DNA of 64,000 nucleotides from JAKVBK01 sp022447275 (GTDB lineage Bacteria > Pseudomonadota > Alphaproteobacteria > Rhodobacterales > Rhodobacteraceae). Below are positions 16,438-25,830 of this stretch, one piece after another. Below the pieces are notes generated by a model. That model was given only the letters and a program-made list of their open reading frames with translations, was not told the origin of the DNA and did no database searches. The DNA is taken from positions 2,170,001-2,234,000 of the forward strand of contig CP138932.1 in the NCBI GenBank assembly GCA_047125605.1, in the 5' to 3' direction. The number at the start of each line of letters is the position of its first letter. Position 1 is the stretch's first letter. Position numbers and translations under genes: made by a program.

Positions 16438-17034
16438 ATGGCCAAGCTGTATTTTCACTACTCGACAATGAATGCCGGCAAATCGACGATTTTGCTGCAG
16501 GCGTCTCACAATTACATCGAGCGCGGCATGCAAACCTACCTGCTGACCGCCCGCTTCGATGACCGGGCCGGCACCGGGCGGATCGGCTCGCGCATCGGGA
16601 TCGGAGCGGATGCTGACACATTCGGGGCAGGCGACAACATGTTTGCCAAGATCGAGGCCCGCCTGAAGGAAGGGCCCTGCGCATGCGTCTTTGTCGATGA
16701 GGCCCAGTTCCTGACCGAAGATCAGGTCTGGGAGTTGGCCGACGCGGTCGATGCGTTGAACGTACCGATCATGTGCTACGGGCTTCGGGTCGATTTTCAG
16801 GGCAAGCTTTTCCCCGGTTCGGCCAGCTTGCTGGCACTCGCCGACGAGATGCGCGAAGTGCGCACGATTTGCCATTGCGGCCGCAAGGCAACGATGGTGG
16901 TGCGCATGGACGGCGAAGGAAATGTCGCCACGGCAGGGGCCCAGGTTCAGATCGGTGGCAACGAAACCTATGTTTCGCTGTGCCGCAGGCATTGGCGCGA
17001 AGCCGTGGGCAAACCATTCGCCAAATCGCCCTAG
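16438..17034 (+). CDS. tdk: Thymidine kinase
   Basis: 198 residues. The P-loop lies in STMNAGKSTILL, the conserved Asp-Glu of the TK1 family in VFVDEAQFL, and the lasso/zinc region in TICHCGRKA with a later SLCRRH. It phosphorylates thymidine in nucleoside salvage. It follows the dehydrogenase by eight bases and is the last gene of the proC run. Confidence 0.95.
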   Translation: MAKLYFHYSTMNAGKSTILLQASHNYIERGMQTYLLTARFDDRAGTGRIGSRIGIGADADTFGAGDNMFAKIEARLKEGPCACVFVDEAQFLTEDQVWELADAVDALNVPIMCYGLRVDFQGKLFPGSASLLALADEMREVRTICHCGRKATMVVRMDGEGNVATAGAQVQIGGNETYVSLCRRHWREAVGKPFAKSP

Positions 17035-17072
17035 GCAGATGCAGGCAGCGAACCAGTTTTGACCCGCTGCGC

Positions 17073-18194
17073 TTAGGCCCGTTCGAGAATGACAGAGCCG
17101 ACGGAATAGCCAGCTCCAAAGGAACAGATCACGCCCAGATCGCCCTGTTCCAGATCGTCGGAATATTTCGAGAACGCGATGATCGAGCCCGCCGAAGAGG
17201 TGTTGGCGTAATCCTGCAGGATATTGGGCTGCTCTGCCGGTTCAGGCACCCGCCCCAGCACTTTCTTGCCAATGAAATCGTTCATCGTCTTGTTGGCCTG
17301 GTGCAGCCAGAGGCGCTTAAGGCTGTCCGCCGCGATCTGCTCATCGGCCAGATGGCCGAGGATATGCGACGAGACCATCGGCAGCACCTCCTTGAACACC
17401 TTGCGCCCGTTCTGGACGAACTGCATGTCACGCCGGTCTTCCATCTGGCCGGGTCTGGTCCGCCGCAGAAAACCGTTATTGTTGCGAATGTTGTTTGAAA
17501 ACTGCGTGGCGCAGCGGGTGGAGCGGATGTCGAAATGGGCCCCCTTGGCATCTTCGACCCGTTCAAGAACGACCGCCGTGCACACATCCCCAAAAATGAA
17601 ATGGCAATCGCGATCTCGCCACTCCAAATGGGCCGAACAGATCTCGGGATTGACGACAAGCGCCTTCGAGATCGAGCCCGCGCGGATCATGTCGGCAGCG
17701 GCCTGAATGCCGAAGGTTGCCGAAGAACAGGCCACATTCATGTCAAAGGCAAAGCCGCCGCAGCCCAGCAATTGCTGAATCTCGATCGCAATCGCCGGGT
17801 AAGCCCGCTCATGGTTCGAAGCCGCGCAGAGCACTGCGTCGATTTCTGAGGCCGCCACGCCGGCCTGCACAAGGGCGTCACTGGCAGCCGTGACAGCCAT
17901 CTCGGCCATCTGGCCGGGCTCATCGTCGCTGCGGGCTCGCAAGATCGGGTGCATGATCTCCGGATCCAACACGCCCGTCTTGTCGAGCACATGGCGTTGT
18001 TCGATCCCGGACGCGTTAAAAATGAACTCGGACGAGGAATAGGGCACCGGCGCTGCCGCGCCCGCCGCAATCGCGTCTGCGTTGAGCGCATTCTGCTTGT
18101 CGGCATAGGCATTAAACGCCACGACCAGCTCATCGTTGGTAATGATTTGGCTTGGGGTAAAGACGCCACTGCCTGTGATTGCTGGTTTGAACAT
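17073..18194 (-). CDS. 3-Oxoacyl-ACP synthase III-like enzyme
   Basis: 373 residues from MFKPAITGSGVFTP; GGGAG seven bases upstream favours 18194 over the ATG at 18200. The Cys-His-Asn triad of KAS III is complete: Cys in NVACSSATFGI, His in LWLHQANKTM, Asn in DYANTSSAGSI. At 373 residues it is longer than the usual 320-residue FabH, with an insertion near the N terminus (FNAYADKQNALNADAIAAGA). This points to a specialised starter-condensing enzyme or a FabH paralogue. It is not linked to the fab genes 4 kb away. Transcribed alone. Confidence 0.85.
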   Translation of the reverse strand: MFKPAITGSGVFTPSQIITNDELVVAFNAYADKQNALNADAIAAGAAAPVPYSSSEFIFNASGIEQRHVLDKTGVLDPEIMHPILRARSDDEPGQMAEMAVTAASDALVQAGVAASEIDAVLCAASNHERAYPAIAIEIQQLLGCGGFAFDMNVACSSATFGIQAAADMIRAGSISKALVVNPEICSAHLEWRDRDCHFIFGDVCTAVVLERVEDAKGAHFDIRSTRCATQFSNNIRNNNGFLRRTRPGQMEDRRDMQFVQNGRKVFKEVLPMVSSHILGHLADEQIAADSLKRLWLHQANKTMNDFIGKKVLGRVPEPAEQPNILQDYANTSSAGSIIAFSKYSDDLEQGDLGVICSFGAGYSVGSVILERA

Positions 18195-18456
18195 GTCCAT
18201 CTCCCGCTATGCGCCTCTTTCCCGGATGCCGTGCCCCGGGGCCTACGGTCAAGGGCAGGTGGCTTTCCTGCCTTCCCATTGAACGGCCGTTTTAAGTGCC
18301 ATCACGGCTTTTGCCTTGCACCCCAACCTTGACCACACGGACGCCCCCGCGGCAAGCGCCCTTGGGTTGTGGCGGCGGACAATAGCGCGGAACAGCGCCG
18401 TCAGAGCGCTTTGGCGCTGGTCTCGCCCCTGCTCAGCGTCTGCTCAGCCGCCCCGT

Positions 18457-21400
18457 TCAGCCCTGCAGGCGTGTCACAGTCAGCGGGCCGCTCTCACGCG
18501 CTTGCATGGCCTGCGCTGCCGCATGGCTGGCTGCGAGCGTCGTGAAATAGGGGATCCGGTCCATCAGGGCCACATTCCGCATCGAGCGGCTGTCCTCAAC
18601 GGCCTGCGCACCCTCGGTGGTGTTCATCACAAGCCGCACACCGCCGTCTTTCATGATATCAACGATATTCGGACGACCCTCATAGACTTTCGACACCGTC
18701 TCCACGGGCAAGCCCTGTGCCGCCAGGAAAGACGCCGTGCCCTTGGTCGCGATGATCTGGAAGCCAAGCCCATGCAAGATCTCGGCGGTTTCAGCCAAGA
18801 TCGGGCCCTTGTCTGCCTCTTTCAGCGACAGGAAGACCTTCGGCGCTGGCGTGCCAGCTTCGACAACCGGCAGATCATTGCCCGCGCCAAGCTGCGCCTT
18901 CAAAAACGCCCGCGCAAAGCTGGCATCATAGCCCATCACCTCGCCGGTGGAGCGCATCTCAGGGCCAAGCAGCGTATCGACACCGGGGAAACGGGCGAAG
19001 GGCATGACAGCCTCCTTCACAGCAAACCCGTCGATATCGGGATCGACCAGTTCGAAGGAAGACAGCTTCTGACCGGCCATAACCCGGGCCGCAATGGCTG
19101 CAATCGGGCTGCCAACGGCCTTGGCCACAAAGGGCACAGTGCGGGAGGCCCGTGGGTTCACCTCGATCAGGTAGACCTCACCATTTTTCACGGCAAACTG
19201 CACATTCATCAGGCCCACAACATTCAGACCATGGGCCAGGGCCTCGGTCTGGCGGCGCAGTTCCGCCACGATGTCACTGGACAGGGAATAGGGTGGCAGC
19301 GAGCAGGCACTGTCGCCGGAATGCACGCCCGCCTCTTCGATATGCTGCATGATTCCAGCAACATGCACCGCCTCACCGTCGCACAGCGCATCTACGTCGA
19401 TCTCGACAGCGCCGTCGAGGTAGCTGTCAAGCAGCACCGGGCTGTCGCCCGACACCACAACCGCGTCGCGGATATAGCGCTTGAGCCCGTCCATATCGCG
19501 CACGATTTCCATGGCGCGCCCGCCCAACACGTAGGAGGGGCGGATCACCAGCGGAAAGCCGATCTGCTCGGCAATGCCCAGCGCCTCGGCATCAGAATGG
19601 GCAATGCCATTGCGCGGTTGCTTGAGCTTGAGGCGGTTGACCAGATCCTGAAAACGCTCCCGGTCCTCGGCAAGGTCGATCGCATCGGGCGAGGTGCCAA
19701 GGATCGGTATGCCCTCGGCCTCTAGCCCGCGGGCCAGTTTCAGAGGGGTCTGCCCGCCGAACTGAACGATGACGCCGGCCAGCGTGCCGTTTTCCTGCTC
19801 GACGCGCAGAATCTCCATCACGTGCTCAAAGGTCAGCGGCTCGAAATAGAGACGGTCAGACGTGTCATAGTCTGTCGACACGGTCTCGGGGTTGCAGTTG
19901 ACCATGATTGTCTCATAGCCGTCCTCGGTCAGCGAGAAACAGGCATGACAGCAGCAATAGTCGAATTCGATGCCTTGGCCGATCCGGTTGGGGCCACCCC
20001 CAAGGATGACAACTTTCTTGCGCTCTGAGGGGCGCGCCTCGCATTCCACATCACCCATCGCCGGGGCTTCATAGGTGGAATACATGTAGGGCGTCTGCGC
20101 CTCAAACTCAGCAGCGCAGGTGTCGATCCGCTTGAAAGCCGCTGTTACACCCAGATTAAGGCGGGCACGGCGCACATTGTCTTCGTCACGGCCGGTCAGC
20201 GTGGCGAGCCGGGCATCGGTAAAGCCCATCATCTTGACCGCGCGCAATCCGGTTTCCGTGACCGGCAAGCCGTTCCGGCGGATCTGCGTTTCCGCGTCAA
20301 CGATTTCGCGAATGCGGGCAAGGAACCAAGGATCAAAATCGGTCACACCGCGGATTTGCTCATTCGACAGGCCATGGCGCATGGCCTGGGCAATCACGCG
20401 CAACCGGTCCGGTGTCTTGTCTGACAGCGCCTTCAGGATCGCCGCCTCGTCAGGTGCCCCGGGGATATCGATCTCATCAAAACCGGTCAGGCCGGTTTCC
20501 ATGGAAGCCAACGCCTTTTGCACGCTTTCATGGAAAGAGCGGCCAATCGCCATCGCCTCGCCCACGGATTTCATCGCAGTGGACAAAACCGGCTCTGCGC
20601 CCGGGAATTTCTCAAAGGCAAAGCGCGGGATCTTGGTGACCACGTAGTCGATCGACGGCTCGAAGGAGGCCGGCGTGACGCCAGTGATGTCATTGTCGAG
20701 TTCATCCAGCGTAAAGCCAACGGCCAGCTTAGCGGCGATCTTTGCAATCGGGAAACCCGTGGCCTTCGAGGCCAAAGCCGACGAGCGGCTGACGCGCGGG
20801 TTCATCTCGATGACAACCATGCGGCCATCGGCCGGGTTCACCGCCCATTGCACGTTCGAGCCGCCGGTTTCGACGCCAATCTCACGCAGCACAGCGATCG
20901 AGGCGCTGCGCATCATCTGGTATTCCTTGTCCGTCAGCGTCAGCGCGGGCGCCACGGTGATGCTGTCACCCGTGTGAACGCCCATCGGGTCCACGTTTTC
21001 GATCGAGCAGACGATGATGGCATTGTCGGCGGTGTCACGCACCACCTCCATCTCGTATTCCTTCCAGCCCAGCAGCGACTCGTCGATCAGGATCTGGTTC
21101 ACGGGCGAGGCATCCAGGCCCGTCCGGCAGTAGTATTCGTAATCGTCGCGGTTATAGGCCACACCACCGCCCGTGCCGCCCAATGTGAAGGCGGGGCGGA
21201 TGATGGCCGGCAGCCCGATCTCTTCCAAGGCGCCCATGCATTCTTCCATCGTGGTCGCAATGGTGGCGCGGGGATTCTCGAGGCCCAGCCGATCCATGGC
21301 TTCGCGGAACAAGGCCCGGTCTTCAGCCATCTCAATGGCATCCCGCTTGGCCCCGATCATCTCAACGCCGAACTTGTCCAGAACGCCCAGTTCCTCAACC

Positions 21401-21702
21401 GCAAGCGCCGTGTTCAGGCCGGTTTGGCCGCCCATTGTGGGCAGCAGTGCGTCGGGGCGCTCGATCTCGATGATGCGGGCGACGGCCTCGGGCGTAATCG
21501 GTTCGATATAGGTGGCGTCGGCCAGCCCGGGATCGGTCATGATCGTTGCCGGGTTCGAGTTCACCAGGATCACCCGGTAGCCCTCTTCGCGCAGCGCCTT
21601 GCAAGCCTGTGCGCCGGAGTAGTCGAACTCGCAGGCCTGCCCGATCACGATGGGGCCCGCGCCAATGATCATGATGGACTTGATATCGGTACGCTTGGGC
21701 AT
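18457..21702 (-). CDS. carB: Carbamoyl-phosphate synthase, large subunit
   Basis: 1081 residues, the expected length. Two homologous ATP-grasp halves are present: IIGAGPIVIGQACEFDYSG at the N terminus and VILGGGPNRIGQGIEFDYCC after the mid-point. Each is followed by its own VNSNPATI/VNCNPETVSTD loop. The C-terminal allosteric MGS-like domain ends GLPVETVSKVYEGRPNIVD. It makes carbamoyl phosphate for arginine and pyrimidine synthesis with CarA, which is not in this window. Standalone transcript on the minus strand. Confidence 0.98.
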   Translation of the reverse strand: MPKRTDIKSIMIIGAGPIVIGQACEFDYSGAQACKALREEGYRVILVNSNPATIMTDPGLADATYIEPITPEAVARIIEIERPDALLPTMGGQTGLNTALAVEELGVLDKFGVEMIGAKRDAIEMAEDRALFREAMDRLGLENPRATIATTMEECMGALEEIGLPAIIRPAFTLGGTGGGVAYNRDDYEYYCRTGLDASPVNQILIDESLLGWKEYEMEVVRDTADNAIIVCSIENVDPMGVHTGDSITVAPALTLTDKEYQMMRSASIAVLREIGVETGGSNVQWAVNPADGRMVVIEMNPRVSRSSALASKATGFPIAKIAAKLAVGFTLDELDNDITGVTPASFEPSIDYVVTKIPRFAFEKFPGAEPVLSTAMKSVGEAMAIGRSFHESVQKALASMETGLTGFDEIDIPGAPDEAAILKALSDKTPDRLRVIAQAMRHGLSNEQIRGVTDFDPWFLARIREIVDAETQIRRNGLPVTETGLRAVKMMGFTDARLATLTGRDEDNVRRARLNLGVTAAFKRIDTCAAEFEAQTPYMYSTYEAPAMGDVECEARPSERKKVVILGGGPNRIGQGIEFDYCCCHACFSLTEDGYETIMVNCNPETVSTDYDTSDRLYFEPLTFEHVMEILRVEQENGTLAGVIVQFGGQTPLKLARGLEAEGIPILGTSPDAIDLAEDRERFQDLVNRLKLKQPRNGIAHSDAEALGIAEQIGFPLVIRPSYVLGGRAMEIVRDMDGLKRYIRDAVVVSGDSPVLLDSYLDGAVEIDVDALCDGEAVHVAGIMQHIEEAGVHSGDSACSLPPYSLSSDIVAELRRQTEALAHGLNVVGLMNVQFAVKNGEVYLIEVNPRASRTVPFVAKAVGSPIAAIAARVMAGQKLSSFELVDPDIDGFAVKEAVMPFARFPGVDTLLGPEMRSTGEVMGYDASFARAFLKAQLGAGNDLPVVEAGTPAPKVFLSLKEADKGPILAETAEILHGLGFQIIATKGTASFLAAQGLPVETVSKVYEGRPNIVDIMKDGGVRLVMNTTEGAQAVEDSRSMRNVALMDRIPYFTTLAASHAAAQAMQARESGPLTVTRLQG

Positions 21703-22187
21703 GGCAGACTCCGGTGGGCAGCGGGCAAACTGTCGGCGTTATAGACAGGCTCGCCCCATGTGCAAGAGACCTTCCCGCCAAATAGAGGTCACAAAGCAAG
21801 ATGTCGCGTCAGCACAGCGGGGACAAGAGACAGGAAACACACTTATTCGGCCCAAGACAGAGCTTCCCCTTTAACAGGCTGGTGACACTTTTGGCACCAT
21901 CCTGAGCGGACGGGGGGCATGGGTACACCTGTCAGCAGGCGGAACCCTATTTGCCCAAATGGTGAACGGCACGCAGGGCGGCCTACAGAGCCCTGAGCCC
22001 TTCGGAAGACGAGAGGATATCTGCCATGTTCGTGCGCTGTCTGATTCTGGGATCGGTCCTGTTCGGGATGAGCCTCAGCATGTTGCTGGCGTGATCCCGA
22101 GCGGGCATCGCTTTCGCATGTCAGATCTACTTTGTCGGATGCATGCACCCGCAAAAAGACAAGCGTCAATGAATGGGTCGATTTCGA
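21703..22187. other. 485-bp interval between irr and carB
   Basis: No convincing gene longer than 25 codons. The first 60 bases likely hold the carB promoter. A possible hydrophobic micropeptide is listed separately at 22026. Competing frames on both strands have no recognisable domain. Confidence 0.4.
22026..22094 (+). CDS. Possible 22-residue hydrophobic micropeptide
   Basis: The frame from the ATG at 22026 reads MFVRCLILGSVLFGMSLSML plus two residues. It is a single hydrophobic segment behind GAGAGG nine bases upstream. This is the size and character of small inner-membrane peptides. There is no conservation evidence and chance cannot be excluded. Confidence 0.25.
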   Translation: MFVRCLILGSVLFGMSLSMLLA

Positions 22188-22604
22188 TCAGCGGCGGCGC
22201 AGGCGGATCACCACATCCACCTTCGCGATCTCGGCGCCTTCGGGAATGTCCGGCAGGCGCGCGATCTCCAACTGATCGGCAGGGGCATCAGTCAACGCGT
22301 TGCTTTCTTCCCAATAAAAATGGGGGTGATCGTCCATGCGGGTATCAAAGTAGCTGCGCGACCCATCCACGGTGATTTCCTGAACCAGCCCGGCTTCAGA
22401 GAACGCGCGCAGCGTATTGTAGACCGTTGCAAGCGAGACTTTCTCGCCCGAGTCGCGGCACGCATCAAACAGGCTTTCCGCGGTAACGTGGCGATCTTTG
22501 CCATCACCAACCAGTAAAGCAGCGAGGGCAATTCTCTGTCGCGTCGGCCTCAGGCCGCCATCAGACAGCCATTTGCTTCCGCGTTCCATTTCGACCGGCG
22601 TCAT
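22188..22604 (-). CDS. irr: Fur-family iron response regulator
   Basis: 138 residues. Winged helix with GLRPTRQRIALAALL and SLATVYNTLRAFSEAGLV. The dimerisation/metal region DDHPHFYWEESNALTDAP lacks the Cys pairs of classical Fur, as in Irr. It has no N-terminal heme-regulatory Cys-Pro motif. Irr controls heme and iron genes in alphaproteobacteria and is stable in low iron. It is divergent from fabA, a linkage I know from other Rhodobacterales. A GTG at 22607 is an alternative start; AAGG lies upstream of both. Confidence 0.85.
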   Translation of the reverse strand: MTPVEMERGSKWLSDGGLRPTRQRIALAALLVGDGKDRHVTAESLFDACRDSGEKVSLATVYNTLRAFSEAGLVQEITVDGSRSYFDTRMDDHPHFYWEESNALTDAPADQLEIARLPDIPEGAEIAKVDVVIRLRRR

Positions 22605-22809
22605 CACTCACTTGCCTTCTTTAGCTGGCTTTCAGACCCTTTATATGTCGCCTAAACGCCAATCTTCAACGGGTTTCGCACGACCTCACGTCAACGCAGC
22701 CAACTTGCACGTCTACGTACCAAGATGCTAGAGCGCGCTGGACCACGATTTCAAGGGCACTTTGGCGGACCGCCTCGGATGCCATCCTCAAAAGCAAAAA
22801 AGGACGGAC

Positions 22810-23319
22810 ATGTCCCAGTTTCCGCGCCAATTCGACCGTGACGACCTGCTAAAATGTGCCCGAGGCGAGCTGTTTGGCCCCGGCAACGCACAGCTGCCCG
22901 AGCCGCCCATGCTGATGATGGACCGCATCACCGACATTTCCGCAGATGAGGGTGCCCACGGCAAAGGCCACGTCCTTGCGGAATTCGATATCAAGCCTGA
23001 GCTGTGGTTTTTCGACTGCCACTTCCCGGGCAACCCGATCATGCCCGGCTGTCTGGGCCTTGACGGGCTTTGGCAGCTCACAGGGTTCAACCTGGGCTGG
23101 CGCGGTTGGCAGGGACGCGGCTATGCGCTTGGCGTTGGCGAGGTCAAACTAAAGGGCATGGTGCGTCCGGATCGCAAGATGCTTACCTACAAGATCGATT
23201 TCACCAAGGCGATCCAGACCCGACGCCTGACCATGGGCGTTGCTGACGGGATCGTCGAGGCCGATGGCGAAGTGATCTACGAGGTCAAGGACATGAAGGT
23301 GGCGCTCAGCGAGAGCTGA
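22810..23319 (+). CDS. fabA: 3-Hydroxydecanoyl-ACP dehydratase/isomerase
   Basis: 169 residues from MSQFPRQFDR, AAGGA upstream. The catalytic His is in FDCHFPGNPIMPGCLGLD, with the catalytic Asp at the end of that stretch. This is the FabA rather than FabZ form (HFPGxPIMPG plus the following LDGLWQL). It dehydrates 3-hydroxydecanoyl-ACP and isomerises the double bond, committing carbon to unsaturated fatty acids. It heads a fabA - small membrane gene - fabB - fabI row. Confidence 0.95.
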   Translation: MSQFPRQFDRDDLLKCARGELFGPGNAQLPEPPMLMMDRITDISADEGAHGKGHVLAEFDIKPELWFFDCHFPGNPIMPGCLGLDGLWQLTGFNLGWRGWQGRGYALGVGEVKLKGMVRPDRKMLTYKIDFTKAIQTRRLTMGVADGIVEADGEVIYEVKDMKVALSES

Positions 23320-23330
23320 CGCCAACCGGT

Positions 23331-23600
23331 GTGGTGACACAAACCCCCGAAACCGTTGCCCTATGTATCAACGCTGCCTACACGGTGCCGGCGGCCCTAT
23401 TTGTTGGCGGGGCGATTGTCACGGCACTGTATCTCAAGGCGCGGCACGGGCTGCGCCTTGGCGAAACACTCCTGGTGCTTTTTGGGGCCCGCCGTGTTGC
23501 TTTTGGCAGGCTGGGCAGCGCCCTGATGCTGGCCAGCCTCTTTGTGCCCATGGCGCTGCTGTTCCTGCGGGTCGGCCAGTGCAGCACGGGCGCCCCCTAA
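23331..23600 (+). CDS. Small two-helix membrane protein between fabA and fabB
   Basis: 89 residues from a GTG (23331; a second GTG at 23334). Two hydrophobic segments: VPAALFVGGAIVTALYL near residues 19-35 and LGSALMLASLFVPMALLFL near 60-78. An Arg-rich loop lies between. It starts 11 bases after the fabA stop and ends 120 bases before fabB. I do not recognise the family. Position and topology support a real gene, but the ribosome site is poor. Confidence 0.5.
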   Translation: MVTQTPETVALCINAAYTVPAALFVGGAIVTALYLKARHGLRLGETLLVLFGARRVAFGRLGSALMLASLFVPMALLFLRVGQCSTGAP

Positions 23601-23720
23601 GTTGGGAACGGGTGGCCCTGAAGACACCAGCCCCACGTTTCACGGCGCGGCTTGCCTGCACGCCTTGCGCAGGCGCGCGCCCTTGCCTAGACAGGCACCA
23701 GCCACAGAGAAGGAAACCAC

Positions 23721-24950
23721 ATGCACCGAGTAGTCGTCACGGGGCTGGGCATCGTCTCGCCCATCGGCAATGACCGCGCCAGCGTTGAAGCGGCCCTCAG
23801 GGCGGGACAATCGGGCATCGAGCTCAACCCGGCCCAGGTCGAACATGGCTTTCGCAGCCAGATCGCCGGCACCCTGAAGATTGACATCAAGGAACACGTG
23901 GACAAGCGCGCGCTGCGCTTCATGGGGCCGGGCGCGGCCTATGCCCATATCGCCATGGGGCAGGCAATTGCCGATGCAGGTCTGTCAGAAAGCGATGTGA
24001 GCAATGAGCGTACCGGCTTGATCGCGGGCTCCGGCGGCCCATCAACTTCGGCCATGCTGGCCGCACATCAGACGGTGCTCAAAACAGGCGCGACAAAGCG
24101 GATCGGCCCCTTTGCCGTGCCAAAATGCATGTCGTCCACGATCTCTGCCAATCTAGCCACGGCCTACAAGATCAAGGGCATCAACTATTCGATCACATCG
24201 GCCTGCTCCACGTCGCTGCACTGCATCGGCAACGCAGCCGAACAGATCATGCTGGGCAAGCAGGACGTGATGTTTGCCGGCGGCGGCGAAGAATTGGACT
24301 GGACCCTGTCCTGTCTGTTCGATGCCATGGGAGCGATGTCCTCGAAGTATAACGATACGCCCGAACGCGCCTCACGCGCCTTCGACGCCGATCGCGACGG
24401 CTTCGTGATTGCAGGCGGCGGCGGCATTGTGGTGCTGGAGCGTCTGGAGCACGCCCAGGCCCGGGGCGCAAAAATCTACGCCGAGGTGACCGGCTTTGGC
24501 GCCACATCGGATGGGCACGACATGGTGGCCCCCTCGGGTGAGGGCGGAGAGCGGGCGATGCGCCTGGCCCTGCAGTCGCTTCAGGAAGATCGCACCGTCA
24601 GCTACATCAACGCGCATGGCACCTCCACGCCCGTGGGTGACGTGGGCGAGGTGGAAGCGGTCCGGCGTGTATTCGGCGACGGCCAAACGCCGCCGATCTC
24701 TTCAACGAAGTCCATGACAGGCCACAGCCAGGGCGCCACCGGCGCACAGGAAGCAATCTATTGCCTGATCATGATGGACAGCGATTTCATCGCCCCCTCC
24801 ATCAATGTCGAAACATTGGATCCCGCGCTCAAGCCCGAGGAGATCGCCACCAGCCTTGTAGAGCAAGCCGGGCTGGATACGGTGATGACCAATTCCTTCG
24901 GATTTGGCGGCACGAACGGATCGATGCTGCTGTCTCGGTTTAGGGGGTGA
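23721..24950 (+). CDS. fabB: 3-Oxoacyl-ACP synthase I
   Basis: 409 residues. Cys-His-His triad: SACSTSLHC, NAHGTSTPVGD, SMTGHSQGATG. C-terminal NSFGFGGTNGSML. It elongates cis-3-decenoyl-ACP from FabA, the second step specific to unsaturated fatty acid synthesis. GAAGGAAA precedes the start. FabB rather than FabF is indicated by pairing with fabA and by N-terminal MHRVVVTGLGIVSPIGND. Confidence 0.95.
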   Translation: MHRVVVTGLGIVSPIGNDRASVEAALRAGQSGIELNPAQVEHGFRSQIAGTLKIDIKEHVDKRALRFMGPGAAYAHIAMGQAIADAGLSESDVSNERTGLIAGSGGPSTSAMLAAHQTVLKTGATKRIGPFAVPKCMSSTISANLATAYKIKGINYSITSACSTSLHCIGNAAEQIMLGKQDVMFAGGGEELDWTLSCLFDAMGAMSSKYNDTPERASRAFDADRDGFVIAGGGGIVVLERLEHAQARGAKIYAEVTGFGATSDGHDMVAPSGEGGERAMRLALQSLQEDRTVSYINAHGTSTPVGDVGEVEAVRRVFGDGQTPPISSTKSMTGHSQGATGAQEAIYCLIMMDSDFIAPSINVETLDPALKPEEIATSLVEQAGLDTVMTNSFGFGGTNGSMLLSRFRG

Positions 24951-24956
24951 TCTGAC

Positions 24957-25745
24957 ATGGCTGGATTGATGCAGGGCAAGCGCGGTCTCGTGATGGGCGT
25001 TGCCAATGAGCGCTCCATCGCCTGGGGCATTGCCAAGGCGATGGCCGCACAAGGGGCCGAATTAGCTTTTACCTATCAGGGCGAAGGCTTTGGAAAGCGG
25101 GTGGCACCGCTTGCCGAAAGCGTTGGCTCGGACATCCTTCTGGATGTTGATGTCACCGACGAAGCCAGCCTTGATGCCGCTTTTGAAGCGCTTGGTGCGC
25201 GCTGGGACAGCCTTGATTTCGTCGTGCACGCCATCGCCTTTTCGGACAAGTCCGAACTGACGGGCCGGTTTCTGAATACCAGCAAAGAGAACTTCCAGAC
25301 CTCTCTGACGATCTCCTGCTACTCCTTGATCGATGTGGCGCGCCGCGCCGTGCCGATGATGACGCAGGGCGGCACGATCCTGACGCTCACCTATCAGGGC
25401 TCAAACCGGGTGACCCCGTTCTACAATGTCATGGGCGTGGCCAAGGCCGCCCTCGAAAGCACCGTGCGCTATCTGGCAAATGACCTCGGCCCAGAGGGCG
25501 TGCGGGTAAATGCCATCAGCCCGGGCCCGATGAAAACCCTCGCCGGGGCCGCCATCGGGGGCGCGCGCAAAACATTCCGGCAGACCGAACAGAATGCCCC
25601 CTTGCGCGCCAATGCCACGCTCGAGGCGGTGGGCGGCACAGCGGTTTATCTGGCCTCCGATCATGGCGCCTGCACCACCGGCGAAATCATCCGCGTGGAT
25701 GGCGGCTATCACGTGCTGGGCATGCCGCAGTCGGAAAACCTGTAA
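24957..25745 (+). CDS. fabI: Enoyl-ACP reductase (NADH)
   Basis: 262 residues, SDR fold. N-terminal GKRGLVMGVANERSIAWGIA is the diagnostic FabI nucleotide-binding stretch. The catalytic Tyr/Lys are in PFYNVMGVAKAALE, and ISPGPMKTLAG follows. It reduces the enoyl-ACP made in each elongation cycle. It follows fabB by six bases and closes the fab row. Confidence 0.96.
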   Translation: MAGLMQGKRGLVMGVANERSIAWGIAKAMAAQGAELAFTYQGEGFGKRVAPLAESVGSDILLDVDVTDEASLDAAFEALGARWDSLDFVVHAIAFSDKSELTGRFLNTSKENFQTSLTISCYSLIDVARRAVPMMTQGGTILTLTYQGSNRVTPFYNVMGVAKAALESTVRYLANDLGPEGVRVNAISPGPMKTLAGAAIGGARKTFRQTEQNAPLRANATLEAVGGTAVYLASDHGACTTGEIIRVDGGYHVLGMPQSENL

Positions 25746-25788
25746 GGCCGCGCAAGGCATCGGGGCAGGACAAAGCCGGGGCCTCTCG

Positions 25789-25809
25789 GGCGCGCGGGGT
25801 TCGCGCGCC
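25789..25809. terminator. Hairpin between convergent fabI and ynjD
   Basis: GGCGCGCG-GGGTT-CGCGCGCC, an 8-bp stem about 45 bases after fabI and 22 beyond the ynjD stop. There is no U-run on either strand; it may serve both transcripts. Confidence 0.5.
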
Positions 25810-25830
25810 GTACAGGCCGCAGGCTCCCTG

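Noticed and set aside
15293..16684. 463-codon minus-strand frame opposite the 2-hydroxyacid dehydrogenase
   Set aside because: The plus strand encodes intact csaA, dehydrogenase and tdk with coupled starts; the antisense frame is compositionally a shadow.
18316..21744. Long plus-strand open frames opposite carB
   Set aside because: They mirror the GC-rich third positions of carB, and have low-complexity His/Arg/Gln-rich translations with no domains; carB is complete and certain.
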